Shown here piece after piece: positions 1 through 8,786 of a stretch of DNA of 9,353 nucleotides. The translations under genes were made by a program, and so were the position numbers. Each line of letters begins with the position of its first letter. Position 1 is the first letter of the stretch. The notes below the pieces were generated by a model. It worked only from the letters and a program-made list of their open reading frames with translations. It ran no database searches and was not told the DNA's origin. Source of the stretch: Pontimonas sp964350865 (GTDB taxonomy: Bacteria > Actinomycetota > Actinomycetes > Actinomycetales > Microbacteriaceae); the NCBI GenBank assembly GCA_964350865.1, contig CAYGLJ010000039.1, positions 1 to 9,353 on the forward strand, in the 5' to 3' direction.

Positions 1-1067
1 ACCCAGTCCTCCAGCTTCCTCTGGGCAAGGCCCGAGTCAAGGGTTGACTCCGCGATCGATATTTTCTCTCTCAGACGCTCCATGAGCCCTCGTTCGCGCT
101 CAGCGGGGTTTTCAGCCAAGGCAAAGGACACTAAGCCCGCGGCGGCGTTGAGGACCACAATGTCTCGCACGGGCCCTGGCTCACCAGCCAGGACACTTCG
201 GGCAAGATTCGCGTTGTGTTCGGGGCTGTCTCCCAGAAGATCTTCAGGACGAGCTTTCGCGAGACCCAACTCTTCCGAATCCACATCGTGCTCATAAATT
301 TGACCCCGCGTCACTTCCCAAACATGGGAGTGACCGGTTGTTGTCATCTTGTCGATGCCATCGTCACCGCGGTACACCAGTGCGGTGGCCCCTCGGGTCC
401 TGAAAACCCCGGCAACTTGTGGCACACGCCCGAGATTGCTGACCCCCACGGCGCTTGCCTCAGGCCTCACTGGGTTACACAGCGGTCCCAAGATGTTGAA
501 TACCGTCGGGATGCCAATTTCTTTGCGGGCGGTGGCGGCATGGCGGAAGCCCGGGTGGAACTTTGCGGCGAATACGAACGTCATGCCCACTTCGTGGAAG
601 ACTCGCGCTACTTCACTGGGCTCTAGGTCAAGATTCACCCCCAGCGCACCCAAGACATCGCTTGCACCTGAGGCCGAACTCGCCGCACGATTGCCGTGCT
701 TGACGACTGGAACACCAGAAGCGGCGGCCACGATCGAGGCTATGGACGACACGTTCACCACCGCGCCATACGGGTCTCCCCCGGTGCCGACAATGTCGAG
801 AACCATCGGATCGATAGGGAGCGCAACCGCGTGCTTCAGAACTGCGTCGCGGAAACCGACGATCTCATCTACCGTCTCGGATTTGGCTCGAAGTGCCACA
901 AGAAAAGCGGCCATTTGGGAGTCTGTGACCTCCCCCGCCATCACCGCCTCCATCGCGCTGCTCGCTTGAGCCACGGTCAGGTCACGCCGCTCCAGAAGCT
1001 GGGTGAGGGTCTCGGGCCAGGAGAAATGGGAGGGCATAGAGCCCATGTTATCGGCCAAGGTAGGCAT
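1..1067 (-). CDS. trpD: Anthranilate phosphoribosyltransferase TrpD (3' end cut by window edge)
   Basis: Catalyses the second committed step of tryptophan synthesis in the cytoplasm: anthranilate plus PRPP gives phosphoribosyl-anthranilate. Reading the minus strand from the ATG at 1067 gives 355 residues before the left edge, so perhaps only a few C-terminal residues are missing (family about 340-350 aa). Visible motifs are the PRPP loop GTGGD (residues 94-98), NVSS (105-108, usually NxST), KHGNRAASS (123-131), a HPGFRH segment (171-176, usually HPAMR-like), and FNILGPLCNP (190-199). The usual metal-binding Asp-Glu pair reads Asp239-Lys240 (GIDK), an odd substitution. Start choice is uncertain: in-frame alternatives are ATG 1046 and TTG 1079, an in-frame stop lies just upstream of these, and none has a clear Shine-Dalgarno. 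The gene is divergent from ctaE across about 44 bp. Family assignment is firm; full activity is less certain. Confidence 0.93.
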   Translation of the reverse strand, partial: MPTLADNMGSMPSHFSWPETLTQLLERRDLTVAQASSAMEAVMAGEVTDSQMAAFLVALRAKSETVDEIVGFRDAVLKHAVALPIDPMVLDIVGTGGDPYGAVVNVSSIASIVAAASGVPVVKHGNRAASSASGASDVLGALGVNLDLEPSEVARVFHEVGMTFVFAAKFHPGFRHAATARKEIGIPTVFNILGPLCNPVRPEASAVGVSNLGRVPQVAGVFRTRGATALVYRGDDGIDKMTTTGHSHVWEVTRGQIYEHDVDSEELGLAKARPEDLLGDSPEHNANLARSVLAGEPGPVRDIVVLNAAAGLVSFALAENPAERERGLMERLREKISIAESTLDSGLAQRKLEDW

Positions 1068-1099
1068 GTCGTGGGGCAATGTCCCAGCTTGTTATCCGG

Positions 1100-1105
1100 C
1101 ATAAT
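1100..1105 (+). promoter_or_regulatory. Candidate -10 element (CATAAT) for ctaE, in a divergent trpD/ctaE promoter region
   Basis: CATAAT lies six bases upstream of the GTG at 1112, which would place transcription start at or next to that codon and make ctaE leaderless. I see no convincing -35 hexamer 16-18 bp upstream. The same AT-rich core reads CATTAT on the minus strand and could serve trpD, so the 44-bp gap may hold two overlapping promoters. Judged only by resemblance to the consensus. Confidence 0.4.
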
Positions 1106-1111
1106 GGAGGG

Positions 1112-1741
1112 GTGAGTAGCGCATCTCTGACACCAGGTCTTTCTGCGCCCACAGTAAATCGACCCAACGTCATTGCTGTGGGCACCATTGTGTGGCTGGG
1201 CAGCGAGGTGATGTTCTTCGCAGGGTTGTTCGCGATTTACTTCACGCTTCGCTCGACATCCCCAGAACTGTGGGAATCCAGGGTCACCCTGCTCGACATT
1301 CCCTTTGCCGCCATCAACACCACGATTCTGGTGCTCTCCAGTGTCACTGCTCAGTTCGGTGTTTTTGCCGCTGAGAGACTGCAGGCACGCGCCACCGGCT
1401 GGAAGCCCACCCAATGGGGCATGATCGAGTGGTTCTTCATCACCTACGCCATGGGCGCGATCTTCGTTGCCGGTCAGGTCTACGAGTACGCAGTATTGGT
1501 TTCGGAGGGGCTGACGTTGGCTTCGGACGCTTACGGATCTGCTTTCTTCCTTACTACGGGCTTCCACGGACTCCACGTAACCGGCGGTTTGATTGCGTTC
1601 TTGCTGGTAATCGGCCGTGCATACGCTGTGAAGAACTTCACTCATCGCGAGGCAACGAGCGCCATTGTGGTTTCGTATTACTGGCACTTCGTTGACGTGG
1701 TGTGGATTGGTCTGTTCCTCGTCATTTACGTCCTGAGATAA
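1112..1741 (+). CDS. ctaE: Cytochrome c oxidase subunit III (CtaE)
   Basis: Membrane subunit III of the aa3 oxidase; it contains no redox metal and stabilises subunit I. The 209-residue product matches short actinobacterial CtaE with five membrane segments rather than the seven of mitochondrial subunit III. Visible hallmarks are NRPNV then VGTIVW near the N-terminus (residues 16-28), SEVMFFAG (31-38) with the conserved membrane Glu32, GFHGLHVTGG (150-159), and a C-terminal SYYWHFVDVVWIG (188-200). I chose GTG 1112 because it gives the usual short N-terminus and follows a -10-like CATAAT at leaderless spacing. ATG 1079 would add 11 atypical residues and has no good ribosome site. GGAGGGG directly abuts the GTG, too close to act as a normal Shine-Dalgarno. 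First gene of ctaE-qcrCAB, the common actinobacterial order; qcrC follows after 29 nt. Start is moderately certain, identity is firm. Confidence 0.95.
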   Translation: MSSASLTPGLSAPTVNRPNVIAVGTIVWLGSEVMFFAGLFAIYFTLRSTSPELWESRVTLLDIPFAAINTTILVLSSVTAQFGVFAAERLQARATGWKPTQWGMIEWFFITYAMGAIFVAGQVYEYAVLVSEGLTLASDAYGSAFFLTTGFHGLHVTGGLIAFLLVIGRAYAVKNFTHREATSAIVVSYYWHFVDVVWIGLFLVIYVLR

Positions 1742-1770
1742 ACAAGAAAAGAAAGTAGTTACGCGCTCCT

Positions 1771-2571
1771 ATGGCCTCATCCCGCTCACCTCGCCGCTCC
1801 GGTCGTCGCCACCCTCTCATGGGGGCCCTTCTGTTGGTGATTGGTTTGTTTGTGACTGGTGGTGCCTACGCTGCTGCGAGCACAGGCATCGCGCACGCTC
1901 AGGATGCTCCTATTGCGCAAGAGGCTCTTGTGGAAGAGGGCGAGAAACTCTTTCTCGCTAACTGCGCCAGCTGCCACGGCCTGAATGCCGAGGGCACTGT
2001 GGCAGGTCCCACGCTGATCGGCGTGGGCGCTCTCTCTGTTGACTTCCAGGTAGGAACCGGACGCATGCCTATGGCAGCCTCAGGCCCCCAGGCTGAAGTG
2101 AAGCCGGTCCAGTTCACTCAGCCGCAGATTGATGCGATGGCTGCCTGGGTCGCGACCCTCGCGCCGGGGCCGGGAATGCCCGATCCCCAGTACTACGCTG
2201 CCGACGGAGATGTTGCCAACGGTGCCGAACTCTTCCGCATCAACTGTGCAATGTGTCACAACGTCGCCGGGGCGGGTGGAGCTCTTACTGAAGGCAAGTA
2301 CGCTCCCCACCTGCGTGATCTCCAGCCCATACACATCTATGGCGCCATGGTGACTGGGCCTCAGAACATGCCCGTTTTCAGCGACATGAATCTCACGCCA
2401 GAGGAAAAGAACGATGTGATTTCGTATCTCAAGTATCTCGACGAGAACCCCTCAGTCGGTGGCTTCTCCTTGGGAAGCTTGGGACCCGTCTCCGAGGGTT
2501 TGTTTATCTGGCTCATTGGTTTGGGTGGGCTAATTGCCGTCGCAGTGTGGCTGACAGCCCGCTCTAACTAG
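1771..2571 (+). CDS. qcrC: Diheme cytochrome c subunit of the bcc complex (QcrC)
   Basis: Membrane-anchored diheme cytochrome c that carries electrons from the Rieske protein QcrA to CuA of CtaC, replacing a soluble cytochrome c. The 266-residue product has a basic N-terminus, a hydrophobic signal or anchor segment at about 18-37, two cytochrome c domains with CASCH (65-69) and CAMCH (159-163), and a C-terminal membrane helix at about 243-262. Likely axial methionines are Met99 in GRMP and Met200 in QNMPVF. Length and layout match actinobacterial QcrC. The ATG at 1771 has only a weak GAAAG about 15 nt upstream, but an in-frame stop (1756-1758) lies upstream and no start codon lies between, so this is the longest possible start. 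The next in-frame ATG (1819) would remove the basic N-terminus and also lacks a ribosome site. Translation may partly depend on ctaE, whose stop is 29 nt upstream. Confidence 0.96.
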   Translation: MASSRSPRRSGRRHPLMGALLLVIGLFVTGGAYAAASTGIAHAQDAPIAQEALVEEGEKLFLANCASCHGLNAEGTVAGPTLIGVGALSVDFQVGTGRMPMAASGPQAEVKPVQFTQPQIDAMAAWVATLAPGPGMPDPQYYAADGDVANGAELFRINCAMCHNVAGAGGALTEGKYAPHLRDLQPIHIYGAMVTGPQNMPVFSDMNLTPEEKNDVISYLKYLDENPSVGGFSLGSLGPVSEGLFIWLIGLGGLIAVAVWLTARSN

Positions 2572-2596
2572 TTCGGACAGAAAGGGACAACGCACA

Positions 2597-3655
2597 ATGG
2601 CGAAAAAGCCACCAGCTTCAGGACTTGAGACTTCCGGTCACGATGAAGTCATGGACCCTGGCACAGCTGTTGAGCGTTCCAGTGCGCCCCAAAACCCGGG
2701 ACTAGCCCCAGAACACCAACGCGTTACGGACCTCGACGAAAAAGAAGCGAAGGGCATGGAGCGGCGTATCGCCGGCTTCTTCCTGCTCTCCATCATCGGC
2801 AGCGTCTTCGCGGCAGTGGCTTATGTTGTGTTTCCTATCATCCCCGGCGACATGTCCTCGGTGCGTCTCAACAACCTCATGGTTGGGCTGGGGCTCTCCG
2901 CAGCCCTGCTCGGAGTAGGAATTGGAGCTGTGCAGTGGGCTAAGGCTCTGATGCACGGCCATGAGCTCGTAGAAGAGCGTCACCCCACTCGTGGCACCGA
3001 AGAGGCCCGAGCAGCCGCAGTAGAAACGTTCCAGCAAGCCAACAAGGAATCCGGGTTCACCCGCCGGTCGCTGGTGCGCAACACCCTATTCGGCGCGCTT
3101 CTCGCAGCCCCTATCCCTGCTGTTGTGCTATTCCGCGACCTTGCCCCTGCCGATGATCCCATTGCTCGCATGAAGCAAACCATGTGGGCCGAGGGCGTTC
3201 GCTTGACCCGGGACCCCAGCGGAGTCCCCATCAAAGCCTCTGAAGTCACTATTGGGTCCGCTTTCCACGTGGTTCCCGACGGGTGGAAAGACCTGGAGCA
3301 CCACAAGCTGGAAGAAAAGGCAAAAGCCGCTGTCTTGCTTATGCGACTCCCCGTTGACGAGCTCAACGAAGATCCCGCGAAGTCATCGTGGTCCTACCAG
3401 GGAATCGTCGCGTACTCGAAGATTTGTACTCACGTCGGGTGCCCTGTTGCCCTCTACGAGCAACAGACCCACCACCTCCTGTGCCCCTGCCACCAATCTG
3501 AGTTTGACGTGGCAAATCACTGTGAAGTGATCTTTGGGCCGGCCGCAAGACCCCTTCCACAGCTTCCTATCACCATTGATGCGGAAGGATATTTAGTAGC
3601 ACGAAGTGATTTCACTGAACCTGTTGGACCTAGTTTCTGGGAGCGTGAACTGTGA
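2597..3655 (+). CDS. qcrA: Rieske 2Fe-2S subunit of the cytochrome bcc complex (QcrA)
   Basis: Rieske iron-sulfur protein of complex III; its mobile head takes an electron from menaquinol at QcrB and delivers it to QcrC. The 352-residue product is long, as in Actinobacteria: a charged cytoplasmic N-terminus (1-57), three hydrophobic segments at about 58-80, 92-113 and 160-179, and the Rieske domain at about 200-340. Cluster motifs are CTHVGCP (277-283) and CPCHQS (296-301). Predicted ligands are Cys277, His279, Cys296 and His299, with Cys282-Cys298 forming the usual disulfide. Shortly after box 2 the sequence reads NHCEV (307-311), where relatives usually have an Asp/Gly-rich turn, giving an extra cysteine (Cys309). 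A purine-rich AAAGGGA about 10 nt before the ATG supports the start. Its last bases overlap the qcrB start (GTGA), typical of translational coupling. Confidence 0.96.
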   Translation: MAKKPPASGLETSGHDEVMDPGTAVERSSAPQNPGLAPEHQRVTDLDEKEAKGMERRIAGFFLLSIIGSVFAAVAYVVFPIIPGDMSSVRLNNLMVGLGLSAALLGVGIGAVQWAKALMHGHELVEERHPTRGTEEARAAAVETFQQANKESGFTRRSLVRNTLFGALLAAPIPAVVLFRDLAPADDPIARMKQTMWAEGVRLTRDPSGVPIKASEVTIGSAFHVVPDGWKDLEHHKLEEKAKAAVLLMRLPVDELNEDPAKSSWSYQGIVAYSKICTHVGCPVALYEQQTHHLLCPCHQSEFDVANHCEVIFGPAARPLPQLPITIDAEGYLVARSDFTEPVGPSFWEREL

Positions 3656-5265
3656 GCACAACATTAGAGAGCCCACCGAAAGCCGACGTTGGTCCTGGCA
3701 TGCGGTTTACGAACTGGGCAGCCAATTACGTTGACGAGCGCACCAGTGCTTCGACTGCGGTCAAAGCACTCGGTCGCAAGATCTTCCCCGACCACTGGTC
3801 CTTCATGCTGGGTGAAGTTGCTCTCTACTCCTTCATCGTCATTCTGATCAGCGGAACTTTCCTGACCTTCTACTTCGACCCTTCGATGAGCCACGTGGAA
3901 TATGAGGGCTCATACCTCCCCCTGAAGGGCATCGAAATGTCAGTCGCCTATCACACGGCGCTTGACCTATCCTTCGACATCCGTGGCGGTCTGCTGATGA
4001 GGCAGGTCCACCACTGGGCCGCACTTCTTTTTGTCGCATCGATTGTGTTGCACATGCTTCGCGTGTTCTTCACGGGAGCCTTCCGCAAGCCTCGTGAGTT
4101 GAACTGGATTGTCGGTTTCCTGCTCTTTGTTCTCGCTATGGCAGAGGGTTTCACCGGATACAGCCTCCCCGACGACCTGCTCTCTGGCAACGGTCTGCGC
4201 ATCATTGACGGCATGATCAAGGCGTTCCCGGTTGTGGGCGTATGGATCTCGTACCTCTTCTTCGGCGACGAATTCCCAGGAATGGAAGTCATCCCGAGAC
4301 TGTATGTCTTGCACATCATGTTGCTCCCAGCCATTTTGATTGCCACCCTGGCAATTCACATGGTGCTGTTGGTGGTCAACAAGCACACCCAGTTCGCTGG
4401 CCCCGGTCGCACCAACGACAACGTCGTGGGGTCCCCTGTGATGCCCGTGTTTGCGGCGAAAGCAGGCGGATTCTTCTTCCTCGTGTTCGGCGTGATCATG
4501 CTGATCGCCTCGCTCTTCACGATCAACCCGATTTGGAACTATGGGCCCTATGACCCCTCCCCTGTGTCAGCAGGTACTCAACCTGACTGGTACATCGGCT
4601 TCGCCGATGGGGCTTTGCGTCTTGTTCCACCAGGGTGGGAGTTCGTTCTCTTTGGCTACACGTGGTCGATGAACATTCTTGTCCCCACCGTGGTGCTCAT
4701 TGTCTTCATTGCCGCAATTGCGCTGTATCCATTCTTTGAAGCTTGGGTCACCGGCGATAAGCGAGAGCACCACATCGCCGACCGTCCGCGCAACGCCCCC
4801 ACTCGCACCGCCATTGGTGCGGTCGGTGTCGTCTTCTACGCGGTTCTCTGGGCTGCTGCGAGCTCCGACCTCATTGCGACGCACTTCAAGCTGACGATTG
4901 AGGGTGTCATCAACACCCTCCAAGTCTTGTTGATCGTGGGGCCGATCCTCGCATTCATCATCACGAAGCGGACCTGTTTGGCCCTGCAACGCAAAGATCG
5001 TGAGATTGCGCTGCACGGTTACGAGAGTGGCCGTATCGTCCGACTTCCCGGCGGCGAGTACGTGGAGGTCCACGAGCAGCTCGATGAGTATGAGCGTTGG
5101 AGACTGCTGGACTACAACGAGTACCAGCCCCTCACCGTGCGGCCCAATGACGAGGGACGTATCACGGTGGGTACGAGGATGCGGGCGGGTCTATCTCGCT
5201 GGTTCTTTGAAGACCGGGTCCTCCCCATTGAGGCGAAAGAGCTCGAAGGCGCCAGCAAGCACTAG
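3652..5265 (+). CDS. qcrB: Cytochrome b subunit of the bcc complex (QcrB)
   Basis: Membrane core of complex III; it binds hemes bL and bH and both quinone sites, and oxidises menaquinol. The 537-residue product carries the helix-B pair His120 and His134 (HHWAA and VLHMLR, 14 apart) and the helix-D pair His221 and His236 (VLHIML and AIHMVL, 15 apart, as in b6f-type proteins). The quinol-site PDWY is at 311-314, the form seen in Actinobacteria instead of PEWY. About eight hydrophobic helices are followed by a soluble C-terminal extension (about 440-537), also an actinobacterial trait. The GTG start at 3652 overlaps the qcrA stop by 4 nt, with GGGAGCG upstream in qcrA as a ribosome site. QcrB is the known target of several antimycobacterial compounds; I make no resistance claim from this sequence. 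Last gene of the operon, with a probable terminator about 20 nt downstream. Confidence 0.97.
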   Translation: MSTTLESPPKADVGPGMRFTNWAANYVDERTSASTAVKALGRKIFPDHWSFMLGEVALYSFIVILISGTFLTFYFDPSMSHVEYEGSYLPLKGIEMSVAYHTALDLSFDIRGGLLMRQVHHWAALLFVASIVLHMLRVFFTGAFRKPRELNWIVGFLLFVLAMAEGFTGYSLPDDLLSGNGLRIIDGMIKAFPVVGVWISYLFFGDEFPGMEVIPRLYVLHIMLLPAILIATLAIHMVLLVVNKHTQFAGPGRTNDNVVGSPVMPVFAAKAGGFFFLVFGVIMLIASLFTINPIWNYGPYDPSPVSAGTQPDWYIGFADGALRLVPPGWEFVLFGYTWSMNILVPTVVLIVFIAAIALYPFFEAWVTGDKREHHIADRPRNAPTRTAIGAVGVVFYAVLWAAASSDLIATHFKLTIEGVINTLQVLLIVGPILAFIITKRTCLALQRKDREIALHGYESGRIVRLPGGEYVEVHEQLDEYERWRLLDYNEYQPLTVRPNDEGRITVGTRMRAGLSRWFFEDRVLPIEAKELEGASKH

Positions 5266-5284
5266 TTCGAACGCCGGCAATTCG

Positions 5285-5310
5285 GGGTTCTGAGACGTGC
5301 CTCAGGGTCC
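5285..5310 (+). terminator. Hairpin downstream of qcrB, probable terminator
   Basis: On plus-strand RNA, 5285-5294 pairs with 5301-5310 around a six-base loop (5295-5300). That makes 10 pairs, three of which are G-U. On the minus strand those wobbles become mismatches and only a 5-bp core plus 2 pairs remain, so the structure favours plus-strand transcripts, which means the end of ctaE-qcrCAB. No good U-run follows (GTGGGGTGGGTTT), so it is not a textbook intrinsic terminator. It lies in the 56-bp gap between the convergent qcrB and GNAT genes. Confidence 0.5.
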
Positions 5311-5321
5311 GTGGGGTGGGT

Positions 5322-5759
5322 TTAGCTGAAAAGACGACGCATGTACTCGGCCTGCTGGGTGTAGCCCAGCCGGTCGTAGAAGCCCCCCGCACGGCGGGAT
5401 GCGACAGTCAACTGGGTGACCCCGCTCTCCTCGCACGCTTCCTCTACCGCTCTCACGAGAGCTGTTCCCACTCCACGGGTTTGGAGGCTGTCATCCACCA
5501 CAATCTCTTGCAGCTGCGCAGACGGTCCGTTGGTGTACAGCAGAGGGTTGATGGTGGTGAGCGCGTAACCCGCCACAACACCGTCTACCTCCGCAATGTG
5601 GAGCAGGGAACGCGGGTGATCAGCGAGAACCGCGGGAAAAGCCTCGGCAAAAGCGTCTGCATCGACGGGAACAGCGTGTCCCAGTCGCGCCACCAGCTCG
5701 AGAACTCGAGGCCCGTCGGCCGCGGCAGCGAACCGGACAACCGGCGAACTATCGGGCAA
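5322..5759 (-). CDS. GNAT-family N-acetyltransferase, substrate unknown
   Basis: Predicted cytoplasmic enzyme that moves an acetyl group from acetyl-CoA to an amine; the sequence does not reveal the substrate. From a TTG at 5759 the product is 145 residues. It has the GNAT acetyl-CoA loop QTRGVGTALV (93-102) after the strand LQEIVVDD (83-90), and a C-terminal FYDRLGY (127-133) typical of GNAT motif B. The frame stays open further upstream, but that part lies over ctaF coding sequence and is an overlap artefact. TTG 5759 sits just before the conserved domain and is preceded by GAGG with a 5-nt gap, so it is the best start; it overlaps the ctaF 3' end by 11 nt. Coupled translation with ctaF is likely. 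A link to oxidase function is not shown; it may simply be carried by the operon. Family assignment is firm, start less so. Confidence 0.88.
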   Translation of the reverse strand: MPDSSPVVRFAAAADGPRVLELVARLGHAVPVDADAFAEAFPAVLADHPRSLLHIAEVDGVVAGYALTTINPLLYTNGPSAQLQEIVVDDSLQTRGVGTALVRAVEEACEESGVTQLTVASRRAGGFYDRLGYTQQAEYMRRLFS

Positions 5760-6165
5760 AATATCCTCGATAGTACTCGTAAGTCCAGCCCACGATTCCG
5801 ATGAGGACGAAGGGTACGGCATACAGCGATACCCAGTAGCCCACTGCCAGGCCCAAGAAGGCCACTCCAGCGCCAGCGGCAAGAACGATGGGCCACCAGC
5901 TCCACGGGCTGTAGAAGCCGATTTCAGGGTCTCCATCATCGATTTCTGCATCCAGACGATCTTCTGGAAGCTCGCCACCCTGGTTCTTGAGCTGAACCTG
6001 GAGGTAGAACGCTATGAAAATCGTCAGTGCACCACTAAGAACGATGGCGAGAGACCCCACCCACTCCACTGCACCTTTGTCGATTACCGACCAAACCGTA
6101 TACACGGCGGCAAGAATGAAAAAGTAGACCGTCAGAATCCACAGCAGGACGATATTTGTCTTCAT
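5749..6165 (-). CDS. ctaF: Cytochrome c oxidase subunit IV, actinobacterial type (CtaF)
   Basis: Small accessory subunit of the actinobacterial aa3 oxidase. The 138-residue product starts MKTNIVLLWI and has membrane segments at about 5-27, 36-57, 91-110 and 114-127. Between them is an acidic loop ending in the family-typical GFYSPWSWWP (83-92). Length matches the family (about 135-145 aa). The ATG at 6165 follows AGGGGG (6180-6175 on the minus strand), which overlaps the ctaD stop codon, with a 9-nt gap. A longer in-frame reading from 6234 would run through ctaD coding sequence and is rejected. Third gene of ctaC-ctaD-ctaF on the minus strand, 13 nt after ctaD. No catalytic residues are expected; the role is structural by family knowledge. 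Confidence 0.95.
   Translation of the reverse strand: MKTNIVLLWILTVYFFILAAVYTVWSVIDKGAVEWVGSLAIVLSGALTIFIAFYLQVQLKNQGGELPEDRLDAEIDDGDPEIGFYSPWSWWPIVLAAGAGVAFLGLAVGYWVSLYAVPFVLIGIVGWTYEYYRGYFAR
5765..5768 (-). promoter_or_regulatory. Ribosome binding site inside ctaF that decides the GNAT start
   Basis: The minus strand reads GAGG here, five bases before TTG 5759 and within the last codons of ctaF. No ATG or GTG is available in the GNAT frame between this point and the conserved domain. It is therefore the main evidence for the TTG start. Confidence 0.5.
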
Positions 6166-6178
6166 AACTCTGTACCCC

Positions 6179-7888
<1,710 letters not shown>

Positions 7889-7894
7889 CTGCTT

Positions 7895-8755
7895 CTACTC
7901 ACTCTCACTGAATGCGTCGGTTCCGGGAAGATTTTGTAAAACACTTACCTCAGGTCCCAAGCGTCCAACATTGCCTTGGGCACGAAGCGCTTGAATCTGT
8001 TGGTTGTATTCCTGCTCGGATACCACGTGCACCTCGAACAGCATCAGGGAATGGTACTCACCGCAGAGCTCAGCGCACTTGCCGCGGAAGACGCCCTCTT
8101 CTTGGGGAATGAAGTACCAGTAGTTGGTGCGGGCGGGAATCATGTCCTTCTTGTACAGGAAGTCGATAACCCAGAACGAGTGGATGACATCGCGAGATTC
8201 AATCTTGATCTCAACCTTCTGATCCACGGGCAAATACAGCTTGGGAAGGAGCTCAGTATCTACTCCCCCACCCGGGATCTCCTGGCCCTGGATACCGGAG
8301 AGATAGACGTTTTCGTTGAGGTAGTTAAAGTCCCACGCCCAGCGCTTTCCGTACACCTCAATCGACACATCGGGCTCCTCCAACGGCGCCTCAATGATGG
8401 TTTGATCGCGCGCAGTGAAGGCGAAAAGGCCCAACACGAGGATGAGGGGTACAACCGTATAGAAGGTTTCGATGGGCATGTTGTAGCGCAACTGGGCAGG
8501 CAAACCTGTTTGCCCCCTCCTGCGACGGTAGACAACAGACGCCCAGATGATGAGCAACCAGGTGACAACGCCCACAATGAGCAAGACAATCCATGACACA
8601 ACCCACAGGTCGATGACCCGGTCTACCTGGTTCGTCAGGCCGCGTTCGGTGGGCAACCAACCCAAGGCGCTTTGAGATGTACACCCCGCCAACACAACGG
8701 CCAAAACGGTGAGGAGAGACGCGCCTTTGAGGCCGCGCTTGAGGGTGTGGCGCAC
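7895..8755 (-). CDS. ctaC: Cytochrome c oxidase subunit II, CuA lipoprotein (CtaC)
   Basis: Subunit II of the aa3 oxidase; its extracytoplasmic CuA centre receives electrons from QcrC. The 286-residue product begins with a basic lipoprotein signal peptide ending LAGC (22-25), so Cys25 is the likely lipidated residue. Two membrane helices follow (about 48-72 and 97-114), then the cupredoxin domain. CuA ligands are all present: His192 (IHSFW), Cys227, Glu229 and Cys231 in CAELCGEYHSLM, then His235 and Met238. The aromatic run RWAWDFNY (138-145) is the electron entry region. The start is GTG 8755, preceded by GAAAGG with a 6-nt gap. No fused cytochrome c domain is present, consistent with QcrC being the donor. 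First gene of ctaC-ctaD-ctaF-GNAT; the 103-bp upstream gap holds inverted repeats. Confidence 0.97.
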   Translation of the reverse strand: MRHTLKRGLKGASLLTVLAVVLAGCTSQSALGWLPTERGLTNQVDRVIDLWVVSWIVLLIVGVVTWLLIIWASVVYRRRRGQTGLPAQLRYNMPIETFYTVVPLILVLGLFAFTARDQTIIEAPLEEPDVSIEVYGKRWAWDFNYLNENVYLSGIQGQEIPGGGVDTELLPKLYLPVDQKVEIKIESRDVIHSFWVIDFLYKKDMIPARTNYWYFIPQEEGVFRGKCAELCGEYHSLMLFEVHVVSEQEYNQQIQALRAQGNVGRLGPEVSVLQNLPGTDAFSESE

Positions 8756-8786
8756 AGGAGACCTTTCACCTTGTAACCAAGTTCGT

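Noticed and set aside
349..969. 206-codon plus-strand open frame opposite trpD
   Set aside because: It lies wholly antisense to a well-supported trpD, shows no recognisable domain, and has Ser/Thr/Pro/Ala-rich composition typical of a complementary-frame shadow.
977..1687. 236-codon minus-strand open frame opposite ctaE
   Set aside because: Antisense to conserved CtaE; its His/Gln/Gly-rich translation mirrors the membrane gene and has no domain features. It also overlaps the true trpD start in another frame.
5270..5283. CGAA/TTCG inverted repeat just after qcrB
   Set aside because: Only a 4-bp stem with a mismatched interior; it can arise by chance and the neighbouring 5285-5310 hairpin is much better.
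5760..5978. N-terminal extension of the GNAT reading frame to an ATG at 5978
   Set aside because: The extra 73 residues lie over conserved ctaF coding sequence and do not resemble a GNAT N-terminus; TTG 5759 with a nearby ribosome site fits better.
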